From Rhizobium sp. J15 (lineage in GTDB: Bacteria; Pseudomonadota; Alphaproteobacteria; Rhizobiales; Rhizobiaceae), in assembly GCF_002531825.1 (NCBI RefSeq), contig NZ_NWSX01000001.1, forward strand, positions 62,001 through 126,000: a DNA stretch of 64,000 nucleotides, written 5' to 3'. Below, in pieces: positions 1-8,372 of the stretch. Every line of letters starts with the position of its first letter. Position 1 is the stretch's first letter. Below the pieces are notes generated by a model. It did no database searches. It saw only the letters and a program-made list of their open reading frames with translations, and was not told where the DNA came from. Both the position numbers and the translations under genes were made by a program.

Positions 1-3000
1 GGCCGGATAGGCCGGGCGCAGCATGGAGCCCTCCGGCACGATGATCCGGATCGGCCTCAGGCAGCCGGCATTCATCGGGATCGGCTGCTCGACCATGACG
101 CGGAAGACATAGAGCACGGCGGCGCGCGTCACCGGTTCCGGCGCATTGAAATTGGTCGGCTGCTGCGCGCTCGTGCCGGTGAAATCGACCGTCGCCTCGC
201 GCGCCTGCCTGTCCACGGTGATCTTCACCTTGATGACGGCGCCCTGATCGGTGGGATAGGTGAACTCGCTGTCGCTCAAGCGGGCGATCACCCGGCGGAC
301 ACTCTCCTCGGCATTGTCCTGCACATGGCCCATATAGGCCTCGACGACATTGAGCCCGAAATGGGCGACCATCTTGCGCAGTTCGTGCACGCCCTTTTCG
401 TTGGCGGCGATCTGCGCCTTGACGTCGGCAAGATTCTGGGCCGGATTGCGGGCGGGATAAGGATGATCCGTCAGCATGGCCGCGAATTCGGCCTCGCGGA
501 AACGGCCTTCGTCGACCAATAGAAAGTTGTCGATCAGCACGCCCTCCTCGTCGACCTTCGTCGCCCGCGGTGTCATAGAGCCCGGCGCCTTGCCGCCGAT
601 ATCGGCGTGATGGCCGCGCGAGGCGACGTAAAACAGGATGGTCTTTCCCGCGTCGTCGAAGACCGGGGTGACGACGGTGATGTCGGGCAGATGCGTGCCG
701 CCATTGTAAGGCGCGTTCAGCGCGAAGACGTCGCCTGGGCGGATGCGGCCTTCGTTCAAGCGGATGATGGTTTCGACGGAGCGGTCCATGGAGCCGAGAT
801 GCACCGGCATATGCGGCGCATTGGCGACGAGCGCGCCGGTGCGGTCGAAGACGGCGCAGGAGAAATCGAGCCGCTCCTTGATATTGACCGAATGGGCGGT
901 GTTCTGCAGCGTCACGCCCATCTGCTCGGCGATCGCCATGAAGAGGTTGTTGAAGACCTCGAGCATGACGGGATCGGCATTCGTGCCGATCGCGGCATTG
1001 CGGGCAAGCGCGATTTCGCGGGTGAGGACGATATGATCGAGGCCGGTGAGCCTTGCCTGCCAGCCGGGCTCGACGACGATCGTCTGATGCGGCTCGATGA
1101 TGAGGGCCGGGCCTTTCAGGACCGCGCCGGGCTTCAGCGCATCGCGCTTGAAGATGCCGGCCTCATGCCATGCGCCGCCGGAAAAGAAGCGGGTCGTGCG
1201 GAGCGCTTGCGGTGCGAAGGCTTCTGCCTGTGTCTCTGCTTCCTCGATATCGGCGCCGCCGCCGATGCCCTCGACTTCGATGGAGTCGACGACAACAGGA
1301 CGGTCTTCGAAGATAAAGCCGAACTGCTTCTTGTGAGCGATGGCGAAGGCTTGCACCATCTCCTCCTGTGGTCCGAAGGCGACGGGCAGGGCCGTGTCGG
1401 TGCCCTTATATTGCAGGTGAAGCCGGGTGACGATCTCCATATCGGCGGCCTCGACGCCTTGCAGCGCCAGTTCCTCGCGGACATCTTTCTCCAGTTCGCT
1501 CCTGGTGCCGCCGATCGTCGCCAGCGCCTCGGCGATCTCCGTCAGCACCGCGCGCTGGCGGGTGGCGCGGATATCGGCAAGCCCCATGCCATAGGCCGAG
1601 AGAATGCCGGAGAAGGGGTGGATCAGCACGGTCTTCATGCCGAGGCTGTCGGCGACGAGGCAGGCATGCTGGCCGCCGGCGCCGCCGAAGCAGGTGAGCG
1701 CATAACCGGAAACATCATAGCCGCGCTGGACGGAGATCTTCTTGATGGCGTTCGCCATGTTTTCGACGGCGATGGCGAGGAAGCCGTCGGCGACGTCTTC
1801 CGCTGCTCGCCCGCCGCCGATCGTCTCTGCCATCTCGGCAAAGGCGGCGCGCACCGCATCGGCATCGAGCGGCTGATCCTGCTCCGGCCCGAAGATCGCG
1901 GGGAAGAATTCCGGCAGCAGCTTGCCGGTCATGATATTGGCGTCGGTGACGGCAAGCGGCCCGTTGCGTCGGTAGGATTTCGGGCCGGGTGTCGCGCCGG
2001 CCGATTCCGGGCCGACGCGGAAGCGCGAGCCGTCGTAGCTCAGGATCGAGCCGCCGCCGGCGGCCACCGTGTGGATCTTCATCATCGGCGCGCGCATGCG
2101 CACACCGGCGACCTCCGTCTCGAAGGCGCGCTCCAGTTCGCCGTCGTAGTGCGAAACGTCAGTCGATGTCCCGCCCATGTCGAAGCCGATCATCCTGTTG
2201 AAACCGGCGATGCGCGAGACCTCGACCGCGCCGACCACGCCGCCGGCCGGGCCGGAAAGGATCGCGTCCTTGCCCTGGAACAGATGCGCATCGGTCAGCC
2301 CGCCGGAGGACTGCATGAACATCAGTTTCGGGCCTTCTCCTTCGGTCGCGCCGAGTTCGCCGGCAACCTGGTCGACATAACGCCGGAGAACCGGAGACAG
2401 ATAGGCATCGACGACGGCGGTGTCGCCGCGTCCGACAAGCTTGATCAGCGGTGAAACGACATGCGAGGGCGAGATCTGCGTAAAGCCGATCGCGCGCGCG
2501 ATATCGGCGGCCCGTTTTTCGTGCTCGGGATAGCGATAGGCGTGCATGAAGACGATGGCGACGGCGCGCAGGCCCCCGGCATAGGCAGCCTCGAGCGCCT
2601 GGCGCAAATTATCCTCGTCGAGCGGGCGTTCCACCGTGCCGTCCGCCAGCACCCGCTCGTCCGCCTCGATGACATCGGCATAGAGCAGCTCAGGCTTGAC
2701 GATCTTCTTGGCGAAGATATCGGCGCGAGCCTGGTAGCCGATCTCCAGCGCGTCGCGGAAACCCCGCGTCGTCACCAGCAGGGTCGGATCGCCCTTGCGT
2801 TCCAGCAGTGCATTGGTGGCGACCGTCGTGCCCATCTTCACCGCGCCGATGAGTTCGGACGGGATCGGATCGCCGGCTTTGCGGCCGAGCAATTCGCGGA
2901 TGCCGTGAACGGCCGGGTCGCGATAGGCTTCCGGATTTTCCGAAAGCAGCTTGTGGGCGACGAGCGAACCATCATGACGCCGCGCGACGATATCAGTGAA

Positions 3001-3042
3001 GGTGCCGCCGCGATCGATCCAGAAATCCCACTGACTGCCCAT
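1..3042 (-). CDS. 5-oxoprolinase (hydantoinase A/B fusion), 3' end cut by window
   Basis: The minus-strand frame stays open from ATG at 3042 to the window edge, giving 1014 residues of a protein that is usually about 1200. A strong AGGAGGT ribosome site lies just upstream. The N-terminus has the HyuA phosphate-binding motif IDRGGTFTD, followed by [11 protein letters not shown] near residue 60 and FDMGGTSTD near residue 286, as in the ATP-binding hydantoinase A half. Hydantoinase B begins near residue 675 ([15 protein letters not shown]). Family members hydrolyse 5-oxo-L-proline to glutamate with ATP, or act on hydantoins. Because A and B are fused in one chain, ATP-dependent 5-oxoprolinase is the better call. 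It is divergent from a MarR-like regulator across a 26-bp palindrome, so local control is likely. Substrate is inferred. Confidence 0.9.
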   Translation of the reverse strand, partial: MGSQWDFWIDRGGTFTDIVARRHDGSLVAHKLLSENPEAYRDPAVHGIRELLGRKAGDPIPSELIGAVKMGTTVATNALLERKGDPTLLVTTRGFRDALEIGYQARADIFAKKIVKPELLYADVIEADERVLADGTVERPLDEDNLRQALEAAYAGGLRAVAIVFMHAYRYPEHEKRAADIARAIGFTQISPSHVVSPLIKLVGRGDTAVVDAYLSPVLRRYVDQVAGELGATEGEGPKLMFMQSSGGLTDAHLFQGKDAILSGPAGGVVGAVEVSRIAGFNRMIGFDMGGTSTDVSHYDGELERAFETEVAGVRMRAPMMKIHTVAAGGGSILSYDGSRFRVGPESAGATPGPKSYRRNGPLAVTDANIMTGKLLPEFFPAIFGPEQDQPLDADAVRAAFAEMAETIGGGRAAEDVADGFLAIAVENMANAIKKISVQRGYDVSGYALTCFGGAGGQHACLVADSLGMKTVLIHPFSGILSAYGMGLADIRATRQRAVLTEIAEALATIGGTRSELEKDVREELALQGVEAADMEIVTRLHLQYKGTDTALPVAFGPQEEMVQAFAIAHKKQFGFIFEDRPVVVDSIEVEGIGGGADIEEAETQAEAFAPQALRTTRFFSGGAWHEAGIFKRDALKPGAVLKGPALIIEPHQTIVVEPGWQARLTGLDHIVLTREIALARNAAIGTNADPVMLEVFNNLFMAIAEQMGVTLQNTAHSVNIKERLDFSCAVFDRTGALVANAPHMPVHLGSMDRSVETIIRLNEGRIRPGDVFALNAPYNGGTHLPDITVVTPVFDDAGKTILFYVASRGHHADIGGKAPGSMTPRATKVDEEGVLIDNFLLVDEGRFREAEFAAMLTDHPYPARNPAQNLADVKAQIAANEKGVHELRKMVAHFGLNVVEAYMGHVQDNAEESVRRVIARLSDSEFTYPTDQGAVIKVKITVDRQAREATVDFTGTSAQQPTNFNAPEPVTRAAVLYVFRVMVEQPIPMNAGCLRPIRIIVPEGSMLRPAYPA

Positions 3043-3072
3043 CGTCCGACCTCCTGTTGAACTGAAAATTTA

Positions 3073-3098
3073 TTGACGATTTATCGATAAAATGTCAA
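3073..3098. promoter_or_regulatory. 26-bp near-perfect palindrome, probable MarR-type operator
   Basis: The arms are TTGAC and GTCAA around a perfect TTATCGATAA core; only two symmetric base pairs mismatch over 26 bp. It lies between the divergent 5-oxoprolinase (start 3042) and the MarR-like gene (start 3128), where an autoregulated repressor would bind. The regulator link is inferred from position. Confidence 0.65.
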
Positions 3099-3127
3099 TG
3101 TTTCCTCTGGGGTCATGGAGAACTGGC

Positions 3128-3655
3128 ATGGCGGATCAGCACGCGCGACAGGACATTGGGCCGATCGTCTCTTCCGCACATCTGGCAGACGGCGCGCTTC
3201 CCGCCCTTTCGGAGCTGGAATTCGGTCTCATCCTCGCGAGCAATGCCTTCGATCGCTGGATGATACGCTGCATGACGGCAGCGGGCGAGCCCGGATGCGC
3301 GGCGATCGACGTGCTGGTGCTGCATTCGGTGGCGCACCGGCAGCGGCCGAAGCGGCTCGGCGATCTCTGCAGCGTGCTCGGCGTCGAGGATACGCATCTG
3401 GTAATTTATGCGATCAAGAAACTGGAAAAGCGCGGCCTCGTGAAAAGCGCGCGGGCGGGCAAGGAGAAGCTGATCGCCGCCACCGACAAGGGGCTTGAAA
3501 CCTGCCTGAAATATCGGGCGGTCCGCGAAGCGCTGCTGGTGGATTCGGTCAAGGGGCTTGGGCTCGATCCCGCGGCGACATCGGCGGTGGCGGCGACACT
3601 CAGGGCGCTTTCCGGCCACTATGATCAAGCAGCAAGGGCCGCCGCCTCTTTATGA
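3128..3655 (+). CDS. MarR-like winged-helix transcriptional regulator
   Basis: The product is about 175 residues with a winged-helix arrangement: a helix-turn-helix region RPKRLGDLCSVLGVED, a recognition-helix stretch (VIYAIKKLEKRGLVK) and the wing (AGKEKLIAATDKG). This is typical of MarR-family or HTH-27 regulators. ATG 3128 is preferred because GGAG precedes it and because the earlier ATG at 3092 lies inside the palindromic operator. It is divergent from the 5-oxoprolinase gene and probably represses that gene and itself, perhaps responding to oxoproline or a hydantoin. The ligand is unknown. Confidence 0.75.
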   Translation: MADQHARQDIGPIVSSAHLADGALPALSELEFGLILASNAFDRWMIRCMTAAGEPGCAAIDVLVLHSVAHRQRPKRLGDLCSVLGVEDTHLVIYAIKKLEKRGLVKSARAGKEKLIAATDKGLETCLKYRAVREALLVDSVKGLGLDPAATSAVAATLRALSGHYDQAARAAASL

Positions 3656-3707
3656 CGACAGCCCTTGTCGGGGGCAGGGAGAGATCCCCCGGTGTTCAGG
3701 CGGTTTT

Positions 3708-3923
3708 TCAGCCGAAGCAGGGCATGGCCGGCAGATTGGCGCGGCTTGCGAGCGCTCCGATCATCTTGCCCACCGGCGTCGGGCGCGGCTCACGGTTGCC
3801 GGCGGCCGTCTCAAGGAGTTGCTTGAAATCTTCAAGCTTCACGCCGTCGGCGCGCAATACCATGGCGATCAGGGGGTCGCGAAGGGCTTCGGATATGGTC
3901 AGGTCGTCTCTGGTCTTTCTCAT
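3708..3923 (-). CDS. small hypothetical protein (71 aa)
   Basis: A short minus-strand frame opens at ATG 3923 behind an ideal AGGAGG, reading MRKTRDDLTISEALRDP. A longer frame exists (to 4001), but the ribosome site decides the start. The protein is soluble and predicted helical, with the segment DGVKLEDFKQLLETAA; it has no membrane segment or cysteine-rich motif. It is divergent from the TetR gene, with the tandem palindromes at 4006-4048 between them, so the TetR protein may control it. Its function is not recognised. Confidence 0.6.
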   Translation of the reverse strand: MRKTRDDLTISEALRDPLIAMVLRADGVKLEDFKQLLETAAGNREPRPTPVGKMIGALASRANLPAMPCFG

Positions 3924-4005
3924 GGCTTGTCCTCCTTTCGTGGGCAGTTGCCCGTGTTCCACATTCCCTAGCCATGCCCTCAGCATTGACTTTCGTGGCA
4001 TGTGG

Positions 4006-4048
4006 TGTTACCGGTAAGTAACAATACAGTTGTTACCGATCGGTCACA
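4006..4048. promoter_or_regulatory. tandem inverted repeats, probable TetR operators
   Basis: The first site, 4006-4023, has perfect arms TGTTAC/GTAACA around CGGTAA. The second, 4031-4048, is TGTTACCGATCGGTCACA, an 18-mer with one symmetric mismatch pair and the ACCGATCGGT core common in TetR operators. The centres are 25 bp apart, and the second site abuts the TetR start codon, which suggests tight autoregulation. Confidence 0.65.
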
Positions 4049-4051
4049 TTG

Positions 4052-4675
4052 ATGTCAAGGACTTCGTCCGCAAAAAAATCCGAAACTTTGAATGAAACCG
4101 CCACAGCCGCTCCCGAAGATCGCATCCCGCCACGGGAGCGCATCGTCTCGACGGCTCAGGAGCTTTTCCGCGAGCGCGGCATCCGTGGCATCGGTGTCGA
4201 TGCCATCGCCGACGCGGCTCTGACCAACAAGATGACGCTCTACCGGCATTTCGGCTCGAAGGACGAACTCGTCTGCGAGACGCTGCGCCGCGCTTCCGAA
4301 AAGGCTGGTGCCATCTGGCGCGAGCTGGAGGCGGCCCATCCGGGTAATCCGCGCGCCCAGCTCGACGCCTGGGTGGAGATGCGGGCGCAGTGTCTGAACG
4401 GCGAGCCCGCCGGTTGCGATCTCGCCAACGCCGCGATTGAATTGAAGGGTGAGGGCCATCCGGCCCACGAAATGATCGAGCGGCACAAGGCCGAACAGCG
4501 TGATCGCCTGGCCGCGCTCTGTTCGGCGGCCGGTGCGCGCGAAGCCGAACTGCTTGCCGATACGCTGACGCTGTTGCTCGAAGGCGCGCGCGTCAGCCGT
4601 CAGGCCATGGGCGCCGCCGGCTGCTGCGGTCATTTCGCCAAGGCATGCAGGGCTGCGATCGCTTCCTTCACCTGA
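4052..4675 (+). CDS. TetR/AcrR family transcriptional regulator
   Basis: The protein is about 207 residues. The N-terminal TetR helix-turn-helix is clear: RERIVSTAQELFRERG, then GVDAIADAALTNKMTLYRHF and GSKDELV, at about residues 30-75. The C-terminal ligand domain carries a short cysteine-containing segment (GAAGCCGHFAK) near its end. The ATG at 4052 sits only three bases after the second palindrome; a TTG directly before it is an alternative start. There is no clear ribosome site because the operator occupies that space. It is probably autoregulatory and may also control the divergent small gene. The ligand is unknown. Confidence 0.88.
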   Translation: MSRTSSAKKSETLNETATAAPEDRIPPRERIVSTAQELFRERGIRGIGVDAIADAALTNKMTLYRHFGSKDELVCETLRRASEKAGAIWRELEAAHPGNPRAQLDAWVEMRAQCLNGEPAGCDLANAAIELKGEGHPAHEMIERHKAEQRDRLAALCSAAGAREAELLADTLTLLLEGARVSRQAMGAAGCCGHFAKACRAAIASFT

Positions 4676-4748
4676 ATGGATCTTTCCGGGAACCTTACCG
4701 CTTCCATGCCGTTTTCCCATCACCGGACGGCGATGTGGAGACCGGGAG

Positions 4749-4946
4749 ATGAACTACGTCTATCTCAAACGCCTGTATGCCAAGCGCGCCGAGCTCGAAG
4801 CGAAGCTGGAGCTTCATGATGCGCGCTATTGTTTCGGTGAGGAAGAGGTCGATGACGGCACCGACAGCGATCTGCGTCAGCGGCTGAGCGAAATCGCCGA
4901 TGAAATAGCGGCGCTGGAGAGTGGTCGGGCGGCTAAGGCAAGCTGA
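4749..4946 (+). CDS. small coiled-coil hypothetical protein (65 aa)
   Basis: A 65-residue frame begins MNYVYLKRLYAKRAELEAKLELHD and ends in a second heptad-rich helix (LRQRLSEIADEIAALESG). Between the helices is an acidic turn, GEEEVDDGTDSD. The shape is a helical hairpin or short coiled coil. A GGGAG ribosome site lies close to the ATG. It stands alone between the TetR gene and a convergent DUF1810 gene. Its function is not recognised. Confidence 0.55.
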   Translation: MNYVYLKRLYAKRAELEAKLELHDARYCFGEEEVDDGTDSDLRQRLSEIADEIAALESGRAAKAS

Positions 4947-4978
4947 ATTTAGCTGAAGCGGCCTCGCACAGGCGCAGC

Positions 4979-5416
4979 CTAATCGCCGGCGCTGAGGATT
5001 TCCCGCGTCCGTTCGTCGAATTTTCCCTGGTAGAAATGATCGATTACCTGGTGAAACGGTGAGCCGTGGTCGCTGATCGCAGCGAACAAGGTCATCGACG
5101 AGCGCAGCTTCATGTCGTCGGGCGAACCCAGGATCTCGTGCGCCGATCGGCCGTCGACGGACAGAATTGCCTCGATGCAACGCAGCAGCCGGCTGGAGAG
5201 AATGGGATCGGCAAGATAAGCGGCGGCTTCTTCGGCCGAGCGGATCGCATATTTTTCTGCCATCGGCGAGGTGCCCAGACCAGCGATCTGGGGGAAGATG
5301 AACCACATCCAGTGGGAGGTCTTGCGTCCGGCCTTCAGCTCTGAAAGCGCCCGTTCATAGACGCCGTTCTGGGCGTCGATGAAACGGTGGAGATTATAAT
5401 CGACATCGCCGGCCAT
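4979..5416 (-). CDS. DUF1810 family protein
   Basis: The 145-residue protein matches the DUF1810 pattern well: an N-terminal NLHRFIDAQNGVYERALSEL, then the hallmark SHWMWFIFPQIAGLG near residue 35, and LRCIEAILSV followed by ILGSPDDMKLRSSMTLF. The family is widespread, soluble and of unproven biochemical role; older annotation calls it calpastatin-like. The length is normal. It is transcribed convergently toward the small coiled-coil gene and carries its own ATG start. A short inverted repeat (CTGCAT/ATGCAG, 5434-5448) lies just upstream and could be a regulatory site. Confidence 0.88.
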   Translation of the reverse strand: MAGDVDYNLHRFIDAQNGVYERALSELKAGRKTSHWMWFIFPQIAGLGTSPMAEKYAIRSAEEAAAYLADPILSSRLLRCIEAILSVDGRSAHEILGSPDDMKLRSSMTLFAAISDHGSPFHQVIDHFYQGKFDERTREILSAGD

Positions 5417-5433
5417 GGTTCTTTTCCCTTATC

Positions 5434-5448
5434 CTGCATTTGATGCAG
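5434..5448. promoter_or_regulatory. 15-bp inverted repeat upstream of the DUF1810 gene
   Basis: Perfect 6-bp arms CTGCAT/ATGCAG surround a 3-base loop, 18 bp before the DUF1810 start. It could be an operator or a leader hairpin; nothing else identifies it. Confidence 0.3.
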
Positions 5449-5490
5449 CCTGGGCCAAGGTTTCCATGCCCGGCGAACTAGTCCTGCTCG

Positions 5491-5507
5491 GGCGAGCCGC
5501 GCTCGCC
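5491..5507 (-). terminator. hairpin directly after the small membrane-protein gene
   Basis: The arms GGCGAGC/GCTCGCC are perfect over 7 bp with a 3-base loop, directly abutting the stop codon of the minus-strand gene at 5508. No T-run follows on the minus strand, so it may be a weak terminator or an RNA-stabilising hairpin. Confidence 0.4.
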
Positions 5508-5822
5508 TCAGCAAACCCTTTCAGCGTAGGGGCTGCTGTCACGGCAATGGCCGTACGGCTGATGATGCGGCGTGCTGTCGCCTGATGTAGCGGCAATGGC
5601 CGATGTCGTCATCGGATCGGTATCGCCGGACGAATATGCGGCAAAACCGGCAAAGCTCAACACAACCAGCGCCCCGACCACGACGAGACGTTCGAAGCCC
5701 GAAAGTTTCTGGGCGCTGACATGTTCCACATAGTCGCGCTCGCCCAGGCCGATGGTTTCATCCTCCTTCGCATGGAGGGTCACCATATCCTGGCGGCGGC
5801 TCAAAGTTTCACAATCTGACAT
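5508..5822 (-). CDS. small single-pass membrane protein (104 aa)
   Basis: ATG 5822 (MSDCETLSRRQDM) follows a GGAG site at good spacing; a longer frame to 5945 lacks one. After a charged N-terminal half there is one hydrophobic segment, LVVVGALVVLSFAGFAAY, at about residues 50-67, and then a short polar tail rich in Ser, Thr and His. It is probably an inner-membrane protein with a cytoplasmic N-terminus. It is divergent from the amidase gene and alone in its unit. Its function is not recognised. Confidence 0.6.
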   Translation of the reverse strand: MSDCETLSRRQDMVTLHAKEDETIGLGERDYVEHVSAQKLSGFERLVVVGALVVLSFAGFAAYSSGDTDPMTTSAIAATSGDSTPHHQPYGHCRDSSPYAERVC

Positions 5823-6059
5823 TTCAGTGTACTCCTGCAACACATGCGGAGCCGGTTCTGAAAGAGCAACTTTCACCCTCATGCCGAATCCCACTCCACA
5901 CGCGGGCAGCATGTGTGTCTTCGATCGTGGCAATTGAAGGGGCAATCTGCAAACTCAGTGTTCAAAAAATCGTTCTAATAAATGCAAAATATCGTGAACC
6001 TCTGGCTCGCCGGAATGATCCGGGGTAGTCGAAAGGATCATCATCTTCTGGACCGTCCC

Positions 6060-7430
6060 ATGAGCAAATCCTTCGGCGCGATGTCCGTCGCCCAGCTTTC
6101 CGTCCTCATTCAGGCAGGCGCGGCCGATCCGGTCGATGTGGCCGAGGCGGTCTTCCAATCCATTGCCGATTATGGCGACAAGGCCGTCTTCACCGCGCTG
6201 ACCGAAAGCCGGGCGATGGAGGAGGCGCGTGCCTCCTCCAGGCGTTTGCAGGAGGGCCGTTCGCTCGGATTGCTGGACGGCATTCCGATCGCCTGGAAGG
6301 ATCTTTTCGATATCGAAGGCATGCCGACGACGGCGGGCTCCGTCGTGCTCGCCGCCGATGCGCCGGCCAAGCGCGATGCAGCCGTCGTCGGCCTCCTCAG
6401 GCAGGCGGGCATGATCGCTGTCGGCCGCACCAATATGAGCGAATTCGCCTTTTCCGGCCTCGGCATCAATCCGCATTACGGCACGCCGGTCAATCCGCGA
6501 AGCGCCGATCTCCCGCGCATTCCAGGCGGCTCTTCCTCCGGCGCCGGCGTCGCCGTTGCCGCCGGTCTGGTGCCGGTCGCAATGGGCACGGATACCGGCG
6601 GCTCGGTGCGCATTCCTGCCGCCCTCAACGGCGTCGTCGGCTATAAGGCGACCCACGGCCGCTATGCGATGGACGGCGTTTATCCCCTGTCGAAGAGCCT
6701 CGATTCGCTGGGGCCGCTCTGCCGCACCGTGAGAGATGCGGTCTGGATCGATGCGGCGATGCGCGGTCTGACTGTGCCTGACGTTGCCGAGCGCTCGCTG
6801 CAAGGGCAGGAATTGCTCGTGCCTGAAAATATCGTCTTCGACGGCGCCGAACCAGGCGTGATCGCCGCGTTCGACGCCGCTTTGGAACGCCTTCAAAAGG
6901 CCGGCGTGCGTGTCTCGCGCACCACCATCCCCGCCTTCGACGCGATCATCGAGATGCTGACGAAATATGGTCCGCTGGTCACCGCGGAAGCTTTCGCGCT
7001 GCATCAGGAGCGGCTGGCGGGACCAGAAGCAGACCGCATGGATCATCGTGTCGTCATGCGCACACGCTTGGGAGCGAAGACGACGGCGCCTCACTATATG
7101 GCGATCCTCGAAGCGCGCAGCCGTCTGATCGCCGATGTCGACCGCTTCGTCGGCGACCGCCTCATCGCTTTCCCCACGGTCGCCCATGTCGCCCCGCCGA
7201 TCGCACCGCTGGAAGCGGATGACGAACTCTTCTTCGCCACGAATAACAAGACGCTGCGCAACACCATGCTCGGCAATTTCCTCGACTGGTGCGGCGTCTC
7301 CATCCCCTGCGGCACGGGGGAGGCCGGCATGCCGGTCGGCCTGCTGCTTTCGGCAACCGGCCGCCGCGACGAGTCGCTGCTCGGGACAGGGCTCGCGGCC
7401 GAGGCGGTCATCCGCGGTGATTTCGCCTGA
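6060..7430 (+). CDS. amidase-signature family hydrolase
   Basis: This is an amidase of the GatA/Asn-amidase signature family. Counting from the upstream ATG at 5982, the Ser-cisSer-Lys triad is visible: Lys106 in IAWKDLFD, Ser184 in PGGSSSG and the nucleophile Ser208 in MGTDTGGSVRIPAA, with the 24-residue spacing of GatA. The start is uncertain. ATG 6060 (MSKSFGAMS) fits family length, while 5982 adds 26 atypical residues; neither has a good ribosome site. It is followed at 66 bp by a TIM-barrel isomerase gene in the same direction, so the two may share a catabolic job. The amide substrate is unknown. Confidence 0.88.
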   Translation: MSKSFGAMSVAQLSVLIQAGAADPVDVAEAVFQSIADYGDKAVFTALTESRAMEEARASSRRLQEGRSLGLLDGIPIAWKDLFDIEGMPTTAGSVVLAADAPAKRDAAVVGLLRQAGMIAVGRTNMSEFAFSGLGINPHYGTPVNPRSADLPRIPGGSSSGAGVAVAAGLVPVAMGTDTGGSVRIPAALNGVVGYKATHGRYAMDGVYPLSKSLDSLGPLCRTVRDAVWIDAAMRGLTVPDVAERSLQGQELLVPENIVFDGAEPGVIAAFDAALERLQKAGVRVSRTTIPAFDAIIEMLTKYGPLVTAEAFALHQERLAGPEADRMDHRVVMRTRLGAKTTAPHYMAILEARSRLIADVDRFVGDRLIAFPTVAHVAPPIAPLEADDELFFATNNKTLRNTMLGNFLDWCGVSIPCGTGEAGMPVGLLLSATGRRDESLLGTGLAAEAVIRGDFA

Positions 7431-7496
7431 ATTTGCAATTGAACCGCCGGGCTTTTGTTGCCATTGATGGCATGAGGAGATCCAGGAGGACGGCAC

Positions 7497-8357
7497 GTGC
7501 AGGGCTTGCAGAACGGACGCTTCGCGGTTTCGACATGGTCGCTGCATCGGCTGCTCGGAGCCGTTTATGCCTACAGTCCCGATCCCGAGAAAAGTGCGGC
7601 ACCGAAGGAGCCCTACGGCCCGGGTGCGGCGGCTCTGATCGACATGCCGGCGGCGCTTGCGGCGCGCGGCATCCACCGGCTGGAGGTCTGCTCCTTCCAT
7701 CTGCCGAGCCTGGACGCCGCTTACCTCCGTGACCTCCGCGACGCCATGGCGGCGTCGAATGTGCTGTTCCAGACGCTGCTCGTCGAGGACGGCGATCCGA
7801 GCCATCCCGAAACGGCCGAACGCGACGTCGAATGGATGGCTGAGTGGATCGGCATTGCCGCCGCCCTCGGGGCGCAGAGGATGCGCGTCATTGCGGGCAA
7901 GCAGCAGCCGACCGAGGAAAATCTCAGCCGCGCCGCCCGCCACCTCGGCTGGCTGGCGGAAAAGGCGGAAGGCAGCGGTGTGCGTGTCGTGGTCGAAAAC
8001 TGGTTCGACCTGCTGCCGTCGCCCGTCGAGATGAACTGGCTGCTGGACCGGTTGGACGGCAGGATCGGGCTTAACGGCGACCTCGGCAACTGGGCGGCGC
8101 CGGCAAAATATGCGGGCCTTGCCGATATCATGCGCCGGGCGGAAATCTGCCACGCCAAGGCCGATTACAGCGCCGCCGGCCTCGATGCCGAGGATTATCG
8201 CAAGTGCCTGGAGATGTGCGAGAAGGCCGGTTATGCCGGTCCTTTCACGCTGATCTACGACTCGCCTTTCTTCCCCGATGAATGGGACGGCGTCCTGCTG
8301 CAAAAGCAATTCATCGAGGATTTTCTGCGTGAAGCGCCGGCGCGCCGGACGGCTTGA
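7497..8357 (+). CDS. sugar phosphate isomerase/epimerase-like TIM-barrel protein
   Basis: The 286-residue protein begins at GTG 7497 behind AGGAGG. It has the xylose-isomerase-like (AP endonuclease 2) TIM-barrel pattern: an N-terminal FAVSTWSLHRL strand, RLEVCSFHLPS, RMRVIAGKQ, VVVENWFDLL with the barrel Glu, LNGDLGNW, ICHAKAD and a final PFTLIYDS strand. Family members are metal-dependent isomerases or epimerases acting on sugars or inositols. It follows the amidase in the same direction and ends 16 bp before the convergent betC. The substrate cannot be read from the sequence. Confidence 0.8.
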   Translation: MQGLQNGRFAVSTWSLHRLLGAVYAYSPDPEKSAAPKEPYGPGAAALIDMPAALAARGIHRLEVCSFHLPSLDAAYLRDLRDAMAASNVLFQTLLVEDGDPSHPETAERDVEWMAEWIGIAAALGAQRMRVIAGKQQPTEENLSRAARHLGWLAEKAEGSGVRVVVENWFDLLPSPVEMNWLLDRLDGRIGLNGDLGNWAAPAKYAGLADIMRRAEICHAKADYSAAGLDAEDYRKCLEMCEKAGYAGPFTLIYDSPFFPDEWDGVLLQKQFIEDFLREAPARRTA

Positions 8358-8372
8358 ACCGAAGCGCTGCCG

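Noticed and set aside
607..2454. A 615-codon open frame on the plus strand
   Set aside because: It is antisense to the 5-oxoprolinase; its protein is low-complexity Arg/Asp/Gly-rich, without domain motifs, while the minus frame has clear hydantoinase motifs.
5955..8309. A 784-codon minus-strand frame opposite the amidase and TIM-barrel genes
   Set aside because: It covers two well-supported plus-strand genes, has no family motifs, and shows the composition expected of an antisense frame in high-G+C DNA.
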